Positions 12,001 to 18,954 of a stretch of 19,989 bases of DNA are shown here, piece after piece (the stretch's first letter is position 1; the number at the start of each line of letters is the position of its first letter). The translations under genes and the position numbers were made by a program. This DNA comes from 39-52-133 sp036523795 (lineage in GTDB: Bacteria > Pseudomonadota > Gammaproteobacteria > Burkholderiales > Gallionellaceae), in contig DATDDN010000139.1 in the NCBI GenBank assembly GCA_036523795.1, forward strand, positions 1 through 19,989, in the 5' to 3' direction. A model generated the notes under the pieces. The model was not told where the DNA came from. It worked only from the letters and a program-made list of their open reading frames with translations, and did no database searches.

Positions 12001-14798
12001 CCACCGTGGCCAGCGTCAGCCCGAGCAGCGGCCCGATCGGGGGCAACACGTCGATCACCATCAGTGGCACCAACTTCACCGGCGCGACCTCGGTGACCGT
12101 CGGCGGCGCAGCCGCGACCAACGTGGTCGTGGTGAACGCCACCACCATCACCGCCACCACCCCGGCCGGCAGTCCCGGTGCAGCTAACATCGTGGTGACC
12201 ACGCCAGGCGGCACCGTTACGGGCACCGGCTTGTACACCTATGTTGCGACCCCGACCGTGACCAGCGTCAGCCCGAGCAGCGGCTCAACTGGAGGTGGCA
12301 CCAGCATCACCATCACCGGCAGCAACTTTGTGGCGGGTGCGACGGTCACTGTTGGCGGTGCAGCGGCGACTGGCGTGGTCGTGGTCAACTCGGCCACGAT
12401 CACCGCCACCACTCCGGCAGGCACTGCGGGTGCGGCGAACATCGTGGTCACCACGCCTGGCGGCACCGGCACGGGCGCTGGCCTGTTCACCTACGCCGCG
12501 ACTCCGACCGTGACCAGCGTCAGCCCGAGCAGCGGCCCGACGGCAGGTGGCACCAGCATCACCATCACCGGCAGCAACTTCACCGGTGCGACCAGTATCA
12601 CCATCGGTGGCACGGCCGCAACCACCTTCACGGTCAACAGCGCGACCCAGATCACCGCCACCACTCCGGCAGGCAGTGCCGGTGCAGCCAACATCGTGGT
12701 CACTACGCCTGGCGGCACGGGCACGGGTCTCTTCACCTATGCCGCGACTCCGACCGTGAACAGCGTCAGCCCGAGCAGCGGCTCAACTGGAGGTGGCACC
12801 AGCATCACCATCACCGGCAGCAACTTCACCGGTGCGACCAGTGTCACCATCGGTGGCACGGCCGCAACCACCTTCACGGTCAACAGCGCGACCCAGATCA
12901 CCGCCACCACCCCGGCCGGCAGTGCCGGTGCAGCCAACATCGTGGTCACCACGCCAGGTGGCACCGGTACCGGCACCGGCCTGTACACCTACGCCACGGC
13001 GCCGGGCGCACCGACCGGCGTGACCGCAACGCCGGCCAATACACAGGCCACAGTGACCTTTACCGCGCCGGCCTCAAACGGCGGCAGTGCGATCACCAGC
13101 TACACCGCGACCTCGAGTCCGGGTAACCTGACCGGCAGCTGCGCCGGTCCGGCCGCCTGCGCGATCACGGTGACCGGCCTGACCAACGGCACGGCCTACA
13201 CCTTCACGGTGACTGCGATCAACGCGCTGGGCACCAGTGCGACGTCGGCGGCCTCCGCGCCCGTGACGCCGAACACCTCGTCTCTTACGGCTAGCGCCAC
13301 CAACATAATGGTTCCGATGAACATCGGAAAAACATTCGATCTGGCCGCTTATGTCACAGGCGGCACCGTGACTTCGGTGAATATTTCCACTCCGCCATTG
13401 CACGGCACTGCGACCGTTTCTGGCACCAAAGTGACTTATACGCCGACCACCGACTATTCCGGTACGGATACCTTCAACTACACCGCTACCGGAGCTGGTG
13501 GAACATCAGCCCCGGCTACCGTGTCCGTCACGATCGTCAATCGTCCGAACCCGACGCAGGATGCTGCTGTAACCGGCCTGATTACTGCACAAGCAAGTGC
13601 AGCACGCCTGTTCCGCGATGCTCAAATGCTCAACTTCCAGCAACGTATGGAATCGCGTCACCATGCACGCCAGGTTATTCAGCCGAGTGGCTTTGCCGAT
13701 GCAACGAAAGAGCTAGCCTTGGCGGGAGGTGTTTATCCCCGTAGCGCTGACCAATCGACGGGACGAGCACAGGCCCTGGGAGCTGGCAGGACTGCAAGCC
13801 AGAGCACTGATGCCTCCAATCAGTTGGGAGACAGCGCTGCGCCACCTGGGTTCTCGTGGCTGTTCAACTCGTTGGCATCAGCAGCAACGACGTCTGCCAT
13901 CAATGTGAACCTGGCCGCGGTGTCGCATGCGATGCATGAAAATGAAGGAGCTTCTGCTGCAGAAAACGGAGAAGTGCAGGTGTGGGCAGCGGGTAACCTG
14001 CGGTTTGGTTCCAGAAGCCAAAATACCGGCGGTCTCGATGTCGACTTCACGACCCGCGGCGCAACAGTCGGTATGGACAAGCGTTTTACGGATCAGCTGA
14101 CACTGGGCATGGGTATCGGATATGCCCGCGATCACAGCACTATTGGTACCGATGGAACCGACAGCCATGCCACCGGAAACAGCATTTCTGTGTACGCCAG
14201 CTACCAGGCAACTGACACCATGTTCGTGGATGCCTTGCTTGGCCATGGTTCATTGACGTTTGACACGACTCGCTATGTCGCCGCAGTCAACGACTTTGCC
14301 CGGGCGAGCCGCTCTGGTAACCAGACGTGGGGTTCGCTTGCAGCCGGATATGAGTACCGCGACGGCACCCTGCTGATGTCACCCTATGGGCGCTACAACT
14401 TGGGAGTCGATCAACTGGATGATGCTACCGAAAGCGGGGCGGGCGTATATGCACTGAACTATGGCGCCCAATCCACCACGTCGCAGCAAATATCATTCGG
14501 CTTCCGGACTGAAATCCAGCAGAAAACCGAGCTGGGTCTGGCGACGCCCCGTGCCCGCATTGAATACCAGCATACGATCGAAGCTGGTGGCGAGACGTCG
14601 CTTGCCTATGCTGACATGATCAGCTCTCGCTATAACATGTCAATACCTGGCACTAATGTGAATTCGTGGCTGCTGGGTATCGGTAGCGGACTGCTACTGC
14701 AAAACGCGTGGTCACTTGACGGGGAATATCAGCGTCAGCACGCGGCTGGTGTGGAAGACATCCAGGTAGTGAATATCCGCGTATCGAAGAGGTGGTAA
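9090..14798 (+). CDS. Giant autotransporter adhesin: DUF4347 - IPT/TIG x11 - FN3 - Ig-like - autotransporter barrel
   Basis: 1902 residues. A signal peptide (residues 1-~36: basic start, GYVLLVLLFTAAPSSA) suggests cleavage after SSA. Residues ~50-205 are a DUF4347 domain: AVVLFIDAKVEDSQELI, then the IQIISHGAPGKLALG strand, GGVLLYGCNVAQGETG, and THASVGASTDATGH with GGNW. Residues ~215-380 are a beta-rich domain of unknown type. Residues ~382-1303 are eleven ~84-residue IPT/TIG repeats (PTVxSVSPSSGPTAGGTSIT...GGTGTGTGLYTY). Residues ~1305-1395 are a fibronectin III domain (PGAPTGVTATPAN through YTFTVTAINALGTS), with two Cys that may form a disulfide. Residues ~1398-1480 are an Ig/cadherin-like domain (TYTPTTDYSGTDTFNYTAT). 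A linker follows. Residues ~1620-1902 are a type Va autotransporter barrel (GATVGMDKRFTDQLTLGMGI) ending in aromatic VVNIRVSKRW, the usual BAM signal. The passenger is predicted to form a long surface stalk. The substrate or receptor is unknown. It is probably monocistronic. Confidence 0.88.
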   Translation: MGKSNCVWLALKQIARLPSLGYVLLVLLFTAAPSSAATHANSDSGASHAAIVDQPAVVLFIDAKVEDSQELISGVAANVKVIPLQNDADGVKQIAAELKNYRNLESIQIISHGAPGKLALGSTVLSGDNLNHYQAALQTWGRALKANGGVLLYGCNVAQGETGDRFINRIGQMTHASVGASTDATGHAALGGNWVMEKQTGPMQTASVLGNSAMAAYGHLLVLPAAGVQDITYPMANGTATLVGFPAGFTFVNNSSYAYLGDSTVGADGIYPNVNTPGASTTFTVNADGVNLGTFDLTAINFTNFNATANYSFTITGYKPGGGTVTTTFTATGTTFALGNYAAFTGITGYQVMFTPTNGGNPSNITFDKFTIANPAAPQPLPTISGITPSSGPTTGGTAVTITGTNLTGATSVKIGGVAATSVVVVNATTITAVTPPGAAGITNVAVTTPGGTATGTGAFTYTSTPPTVTGITPNSGPTAGGTLVTITGTSFTGATSVTIGGVAATGVTVVNSTTITANTPAGAAGAADVAVTTAAGTGTGTGLFTFVAPPTISAITPSSGTVAGGQAVTITGTNFVAGTTVTIGGVAATSVVVVNATTITAVTPAGTAGAKNVVVANFNGTATGTGIYTYVAAPTVSGITPSSGPTAGGTSVTITGTNFIAGATVTIGGIAATSVTVVNATTLTAIAPANVAGAASVAVTTAGGTGTGTGLYTYVATPTVTSVSPNSGPTAGGTSITITGSNFSGATGVTIGGAAATSVTVVNSTTITATTPAGTAGAANVVVTTTGGTGTGTGLFTYVAAPTVASITPNAGTIYGGNSVTITGTNFVAGATVTIGGAAAINVAVVNSTTITATTPAGTAGAANVVVTTAGGTATLAGGFTFYPMPNVTAISPNTGPTAGGQAVTITGSNFVAGATVTIGGTAATSVVVVNSTTITAVTPANAAGLVSVAVTTPGGMGTTFNLYTYIAPPTVASVSPSSGPIGGNTSITISGTNFTGATSVTVGGAAATNVVVVNATTITATTPAGSPGAANIVVTTPGGTVTGTGLYTYVATPTVTSVSPSSGSTGGGTSITITGSNFVAGATVTVGGAAATGVVVVNSATITATTPAGTAGAANIVVTTPGGTGTGAGLFTYAATPTVTSVSPSSGPTAGGTSITITGSNFTGATSITIGGTAATTFTVNSATQITATTPAGSAGAANIVVTTPGGTGTGLFTYAATPTVNSVSPSSGSTGGGTSITITGSNFTGATSVTIGGTAATTFTVNSATQITATTPAGSAGAANIVVTTPGGTGTGTGLYTYATAPGAPTGVTATPANTQATVTFTAPASNGGSAITSYTATSSPGNLTGSCAGPAACAITVTGLTNGTAYTFTVTAINALGTSATSAASAPVTPNTSSLTASATNIMVPMNIGKTFDLAAYVTGGTVTSVNISTPPLHGTATVSGTKVTYTPTTDYSGTDTFNYTATGAGGTSAPATVSVTIVNRPNPTQDAAVTGLITAQASAARLFRDAQMLNFQQRMESRHHARQVIQPSGFADATKELALAGGVYPRSADQSTGRAQALGAGRTASQSTDASNQLGDSAAPPGFSWLFNSLASAATTSAINVNLAAVSHAMHENEGASAAENGEVQVWAAGNLRFGSRSQNTGGLDVDFTTRGATVGMDKRFTDQLTLGMGIGYARDHSTIGTDGTDSHATGNSISVYASYQATDTMFVDALLGHGSLTFDTTRYVAAVNDFARASRSGNQTWGSLAAGYEYRDGTLLMSPYGRYNLGVDQLDDATESGAGVYALNYGAQSTTSQQISFGFRTEIQQKTELGLATPRARIEYQHTIEAGGETSLAYADMISSRYNMSIPGTNVNSWLLGIGSGLLLQNAWSLDGEYQRQHAAGVEDIQVVNIRVSKRW
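10233..12998 (+). repeat. In-gene tandem array of eleven ~246-255-bp IPT/TIG-encoding units
   Basis: Each unit starts with a Pro-Thr-Val/Ile codon group and ends with a Tyr/Phe-Thr-Tyr/Phe strand. Most units are 252 bp; unit 10 is six bases short (one Gly-Thr pair missing before the final strand). Units 9-11 are the most alike: units 10 and 11 share more than 100 bp with a single visible difference, and the starts of units 9 and 11 share about 55 identical bases. This indicates recent duplication or gene conversion at the 3' end, while units 1, 3, 6 and 7 are most diverged. Confidence 0.85.
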
Positions 14799-15123
14799 GA
14801 CAAAACGGGGGGCGGAGCCGCTCCCCAGCAAGCCGTATATCTTTCCGCTCAGGAAGGCATTGTCAATTTATTGGCAGGAAAGAATGTTCCTGAGCGCCAG
14901 TGAAGCATGGTTGTTACGCCATCCTTAGCTGATGCACTTCGTTCCTGGAGCATCGAAAGGTACTGAGCAGCCCGCGCATGTCGAAATGGCAATGGGCATG
15001 GCCTCGTTCGTGCCTGCCCTCCATGTATGAGTCCGGAAAACGCCGTCTATGGCGTAGAAAGGTATTAGCTGATAGATTGCAGGTGCGGCGTCATCGTTCT
15101 GACTATTGGGGGCAAGCGGAAGA
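14799..15123. other. Intergenic region before the diguanylate cyclase
   Basis: About 325 bp. After the hairpin I see no credible gene; short open frames on both strands lack protein character. ACGCC/GGCGT arms (15040-15055) are the only other symmetry. The promoter of the cyclase gene presumably lies here, but no clear -35/-10 pair was identified and no c-di-GMP riboswitch signature was recognised. Confidence 0.5.
14807..14826 (+). terminator. GC-rich hairpin after the autotransporter
   Basis: GGGGGCGG-AG-CCGCTCCCC with a one-base bulge, 8 bp after the stop. No clear U-run follows, so the terminator call is moderate. Confidence 0.5.
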
Positions 15124-17643
15124 ATGCCAGCAATCACGACAACTCAGAAACCGGTTCCCGATGCGAAGATGGCACTGATGGCGTACTTGCTGCTGACGCT
15201 TGCCTACGTCGTCAGCGGGAAGCTGGGGCTGATGCTGGCGCTTCCGCCCGGCTACGCATCGCCGATCTTTCCTCCCGCCGGGATCGCCGTTGCGGCCGCA
15301 TATCTTGGCGGCAGGAAGGCGTTGCCGTGGGTCTTTCTCGGCTCTCTGCTGCTTAATCTCTGGGTGGACTATTCCGGCAACCAGAAGATAGGCACCATCG
15401 GTTTCACGGTGGCGGCAATCATCGCGATCGCCTCCATGCTGCAGGCCGCCATGGGCGGATGGGGATTGCGGCGCGCAATAGGCCCTGCTCCTACCGGCAG
15501 TGTCCGCACTGTCTTGCGCTTCCTGGTGCTGGTGCCGCTGATCTGTGTCACCAGCGCCAGCCTGTCAGTTAGCGGCCTCTGGGCGCTGGGCCTCGTGGAC
15601 AAGGCCAGCCTTGCCGCCAACTGGGCTTCGTGGTGGATCGGGGATACGCTCGGTGTGCTGGTGATGTTCCCGCTGGTGATGATCATCGCCGGCGGGCCGC
15701 GCGTACTGTGGCAAAGCCGCGTCTTCACCATCGTTGTGCCTATCCTGCTGGTGCTGTCGAGCGGGCTCGTTACGATCTACTTCCTGCAGCATGCGGCCAT
15801 CAATACCGCTCGCCAGATCCAGCTGGACAACTTCGAGTACCAGGGGCGCGAGATCTCGTTGCGCATCGAGCAACGCCTGGCTGCCTACGAACAGGTGCTG
15901 CGCGGAGTCAGGGGTTTGTATGTCGCATCCGAGCATGTCGAGCGAAATGAGTTTCGTGATTACGTGGCCACCCTGAATCTCGCGCAGCACTACCCGGGCA
16001 TCCAGGGCGTAGGCTTCTCGCTGATCGTCCCGCAGCAGAAGAAGGCGCGACATATCGAGGCGGTGCGCAAGGAGGGCTTTCCACACTACGCCATGCGGCC
16101 GGAAGGCAACCGTGACCTCTATACGACCATCATCTATCTGGAACCGTTTGCCGGCCGCAACCTGAACGTGCTGGGCTATGACATGTATTCTGAAGCCGTG
16201 CGCCGTGTTGCCATGGAGCAGGCGCGCGACCAGGACAGGTCGGTCATGTCAGGCAAGGTCAGGCTGGTGCAGGAAACGGAGCAGGAGGCGCAGGCCGGTT
16301 TTCTGATGTATCTGCCGGTGTACCGCAACGGCAGCCCGCATGAAACGCTGGCAGATCGCCGCGCCAACATCGTGGGCTGGGTCTATGCCGCGTTCCGCAT
16401 GAGCGACCTCATGCAGGGCATACTCGGCGAGCAGATCCACAATTTTCACCTGGAGGTCTTCGATGACGGGAACGTGAGCCCGGAAGCGCTAATGTACGAC
16501 AGCGGTTCCGATGCGCGCCACGGTGGCGCAGCGATGTTTGGCTTTAGCCGGCTGATCGAGACCGTAGGCCATGCATGGACGATCAGGCTGCACTCGCTTC
16601 CCCTGTTTGAGACGCAGATCGACAGCGGCCGCGTCACCGTGATACGGATCAGCGGCCTGCTGACGAGCCTGCTGCTGTCGCTGATGGTGTGGCAGCTGGC
16701 CAGCGGCCGTGCCCGTGCACTCAAGCTGGCACAGGACATCACCAGCGAATTGCGCAGGAGCGAAGAGCAGCTCAAGGGAGCGCAACGCATGTCGCATATA
16801 GGCAGCTGGGAGCTGAATATGACGGACAACATGCTGACCTGGTCGGATGAAATCTACCGCATCTTCGAGATGGACCCGGCCACCTCCAGCACTTCCTATG
16901 AAGCCTTCCTCAGTGTCGTGCACCCGGATGATCGCGCCATGGTGGACGCCGCATTCAGGCAATCTGTCCAGGATCGCGCGCCTTACAGCATCGAACACCG
17001 CCTGCTGCTGCCAGACGGACGCGTCAAGTTCGTTCATGAAAAAGGCGAGACCATTTTCGATGCGGACGGGCTGGCAGTCCGCTCCGTGGGCACGGTTCAG
17101 GACATCACCGAACAGAAGATGACGCAGGAGCGCATCGAGCACATGGCCCATTACGACACCCTGACCAATTTGCCTAACCGGGCCTTGTTCTATGACCGCC
17201 TGCGTCAGGCGCTGGCGCTGGCGAAGCGCAACGAAGGCGGCTTGACCCTGCTGTTCATGGACCTGGATGGTTTCAAGCAGGTGAATGACACGCAGGGGCA
17301 CCATGCCGGCGACCTGCTGCTGATGGGGGTGGCACAGAGGCTGTCCGCTTGTGTGAGGGAGAGCGACACGGTGTCGCGCCTGGGCGGGGACGAGTTCACC
17401 GTCATACTCAGCGGAATGCACGAGCTGGCAGATGTGATTGCGGTCGCACAGAAAATCATCCATGCCATTTCCGCTCCGTTTGACCTGGAGGGGCGCGCGG
17501 CAAATATCGGGATCAGCATCGGCATTGCGCGCTACACCGAAGAGGCCGAAAACGAGGACGATCTGGTCACGCAGGCGGATCAGGCGATGTACGAGGCAAA
17601 ATTTGCGGGCAAGAACACCTACCGGGTAGGCGCCACCCGCTGA
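15124..17643 (+). CDS. Membrane diguanylate cyclase: MASE1 - CHASE - PAS - GGDEF
   Basis: 839 residues from the ATG at 15124; an upstream in-frame TTG at 15106 is less likely. Residues ~14-215 are a MASE1 membrane sensor of about eight helices (LTLAYVVSGKLGLMLALPPG, FPPAGIAVAAAYLGG). Residues ~225-510 hold a periplasmic CHASE domain (LRGVRGLYVASEHVERNEF, YPGIQGVGFSLIVP, LGYDMYSE) between two membrane helices. Residues ~550-665 are a PAS_3 domain (SHIGSWELNMTDNMLTWSDE, then HPDD, then VGTVQDITE). Residues ~673-835 are the GGDEF domain. The catalytic motif GGDEF is intact at 754-758, and the inhibitory RxxD (RESD, 745-748) lies exactly five residues upstream. It should therefore make c-di-GMP from 2 GTP with product inhibition, gated by an extracellular ligand. 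No EAL domain is present. It follows the giant adhesin in the same direction but 325 bp away, behind a hairpin. Confidence 0.92.
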   Translation: MPAITTTQKPVPDAKMALMAYLLLTLAYVVSGKLGLMLALPPGYASPIFPPAGIAVAAAYLGGRKALPWVFLGSLLLNLWVDYSGNQKIGTIGFTVAAIIAIASMLQAAMGGWGLRRAIGPAPTGSVRTVLRFLVLVPLICVTSASLSVSGLWALGLVDKASLAANWASWWIGDTLGVLVMFPLVMIIAGGPRVLWQSRVFTIVVPILLVLSSGLVTIYFLQHAAINTARQIQLDNFEYQGREISLRIEQRLAAYEQVLRGVRGLYVASEHVERNEFRDYVATLNLAQHYPGIQGVGFSLIVPQQKKARHIEAVRKEGFPHYAMRPEGNRDLYTTIIYLEPFAGRNLNVLGYDMYSEAVRRVAMEQARDQDRSVMSGKVRLVQETEQEAQAGFLMYLPVYRNGSPHETLADRRANIVGWVYAAFRMSDLMQGILGEQIHNFHLEVFDDGNVSPEALMYDSGSDARHGGAAMFGFSRLIETVGHAWTIRLHSLPLFETQIDSGRVTVIRISGLLTSLLLSLMVWQLASGRARALKLAQDITSELRRSEEQLKGAQRMSHIGSWELNMTDNMLTWSDEIYRIFEMDPATSSTSYEAFLSVVHPDDRAMVDAAFRQSVQDRAPYSIEHRLLLPDGRVKFVHEKGETIFDADGLAVRSVGTVQDITEQKMTQERIEHMAHYDTLTNLPNRALFYDRLRQALALAKRNEGGLTLLFMDLDGFKQVNDTQGHHAGDLLLMGVAQRLSACVRESDTVSRLGGDEFTVILSGMHELADVIAVAQKIIHAISAPFDLEGRAANIGISIGIARYTEEAENEDDLVTQADQAMYEAKFAGKNTYRVGATR

Positions 17644-17664
17644 CAGGCTGCGAATTCCAGCCAA

Positions 17665-17686
17665 CAAAAAACCCGCCGCAGCGGGT
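17665..17686 (-). terminator. Rho-independent terminator of the aminotransferase gene
   Basis: ACCCGC-CGCA-GCGGGT (17671-17686). Read on the minus strand, the hairpin is followed at once by a run of six T, a textbook terminator 25 bp after the aminotransferase stop. On the plus strand only a weak T-rich track follows, so it may also partly serve the cyclase gene. Confidence 0.85.
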
Positions 17687-17710
17687 CTTCTGTCTTGCGG
17701 CTTTCAGGCA

Positions 17711-18892
17711 TCAGACAGCGAGCACCTTCTGTGCAGCTTCCACGGCCACGCTGCGCTTGATCGGCGCCTTCAGGCGACCGAGTGCGTCGTCCAGCGCGGC
17801 CAGGCACACCAGGATGTTGCGCGGGTTGGAAGCATGGCCCATGAGGCCGATGCGCCACACCTTGCCCGCCATGGCGCCGAGGCCGGCGCCGATTTCCAGC
17901 TGGTAGTCGTTGAGCAGGATGCTGCGCACGGCGGCTTCATCCACGCCTTCCGGTACGCTGATGGCGTTGAGCTGCGGCAGGCGTTCGCCTTCGGGCACGA
18001 TGAACTTGAGGCCCATGGCTTCAAGGCCTGCGCGCAGGGCCAGGTGGTTCCTGTGGTGGCGCGCCCATGAATTCTCCAGGCCTTCTTCCTGCAGGATCAC
18101 CAGCGCCTCATGCAGGCCGTACAGCGCGTTGATCGGCGCGGTGTGGTGGTAGGCGCGCTTGGTGGCGCCGCCCCAGTAGCCCATCACCAGGTTGAGGTCC
18201 ATGAACCAGCTCTGCACCTTGCTCTTGCGGTTCTTGATCTTCTCCAGCGCGCGGTTGCTGAAGCTCACCGGCGACAGGCCGGGCGTGCACGACAGGCATT
18301 TCTGCGTGCCGGAGTAGATTGCGTCGATCTGCCACTCGTCCACCAGGACCTTCGAACCGCCCAGCGAGGTGACGGCGTCCACGATGGTGAGGCATCCGTA
18401 TTTGTGCGCGATGGACACCAGCGTTTTGGCATCGGAGATGGCGCCGGTGGAGGTCTCGGCGTGCACGAAGGCCACCACCTTGGCGTCGGGGTTGGCCTTG
18501 AGCGCGTCTTCCAGTTTCTGCGCATCGACCGCGCGGCCCCACTCGTCCTGCACCATCACCGGAATGCCGCCGCAGCGCTCGACGTTCTCCTTCATGCGCC
18601 CGCCGAACACGCCGTTCTGGCACACGATCACCTTGTCGCCCGGCTCCACCAGGTTGACGAAGCAGGTCTCCATCCCGGCCGAGCCGGGGGCGGAGACCGG
18701 CATGGTCAGTTCGTTCTTTGTCTGGAAGGCGTATTTCAGCAACTCTTTCATCTCGTCCATCATGTTGACGAACACCGGGTCGAGGTGCCCGACGGTGGGG
18801 CGCGCCATCGCCTGCAGCACGCGAGCGCTCACGTCGGACGGGCCGGGGCCCATCAGGATGCGCTGGGGAGGATGAAATGATTTGATTGCCAT
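17711..18892 (-). CDS. PLP-dependent alanine/serine-glyoxylate aminotransferase family protein
   Basis: 393 residues from the ATG at 18892 (AGGA about seven bases upstream), the normal length for class-V serine-pyruvate/alanine-glyoxylate transaminases. Family features in order: MGPGPSDVSARVLQAM (residues 14-29); RPTVGHLDPVFVNMMDEMKE; the SAPGSAGMETCFVN cofactor-phosphate loop (67-80); HAETSTG (144-150); IVDAVTSLGG with the PLP-ring Asp172; and the Schiff-base lysine in YSGTQKCLSCTPGLSP (Lys198). The C-terminal domain has YHHTAPINALYGLHEAL and GLGAMAGKVWRIGLMGHASN, with an Arg for the substrate carboxylate. It converts glyoxylate plus an amino donor (Ala, Ser or similar) to glycine. It lies 62 bp downstream of glcF on the same strand and is probably cotranscribed, fitting glycolate/2-phosphoglycolate salvage. 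The donor specificity cannot be told from sequence alone. Confidence 0.92.
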   Translation of the reverse strand: MAIKSFHPPQRILMGPGPSDVSARVLQAMARPTVGHLDPVFVNMMDEMKELLKYAFQTKNELTMPVSAPGSAGMETCFVNLVEPGDKVIVCQNGVFGGRMKENVERCGGIPVMVQDEWGRAVDAQKLEDALKANPDAKVVAFVHAETSTGAISDAKTLVSIAHKYGCLTIVDAVTSLGGSKVLVDEWQIDAIYSGTQKCLSCTPGLSPVSFSNRALEKIKNRKSKVQSWFMDLNLVMGYWGGATKRAYHHTAPINALYGLHEALVILQEEGLENSWARHHRNHLALRAGLEAMGLKFIVPEGERLPQLNAISVPEGVDEAAVRSILLNDYQLEIGAGLGAMAGKVWRIGLMGHASNPRNILVCLAALDDALGRLKAPIKRSVAVEAAQKVLAV

Positions 18893-18954
18893 GTTGCTTC
18901 CTTTCAGTTGTAAAACGAGTTCAGTTGGTGATTCTGTTGCCGCAATTCCACTAC

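Noticed and set aside
10136..12988. A ladder of ~83-aa minus-strand open frames through the TIG repeats
   Set aside because: They are antisense shadows of a repetitive, GC-rich, Thr/Gly/Val-coding region; each repeats with the TIG period and has low complexity.
14880..15123. Possible c-di-GMP riboswitch upstream of the cyclase
   Set aside because: No GEMM-like conserved core was recognised; only a 5-bp stem is visible. A covariance-model search would decide.
14925..15178. Short open frames on both strands between the adhesin and the cyclase
   Set aside because: About 66-70 codons, no SD, no recognisable sequence, overlap each other.
16489..17667. 392-aa minus-strand open frame across the diguanylate cyclase
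   Set aside because: Antisense of a clear PAS-GGDEF coding region; no protein-like features.
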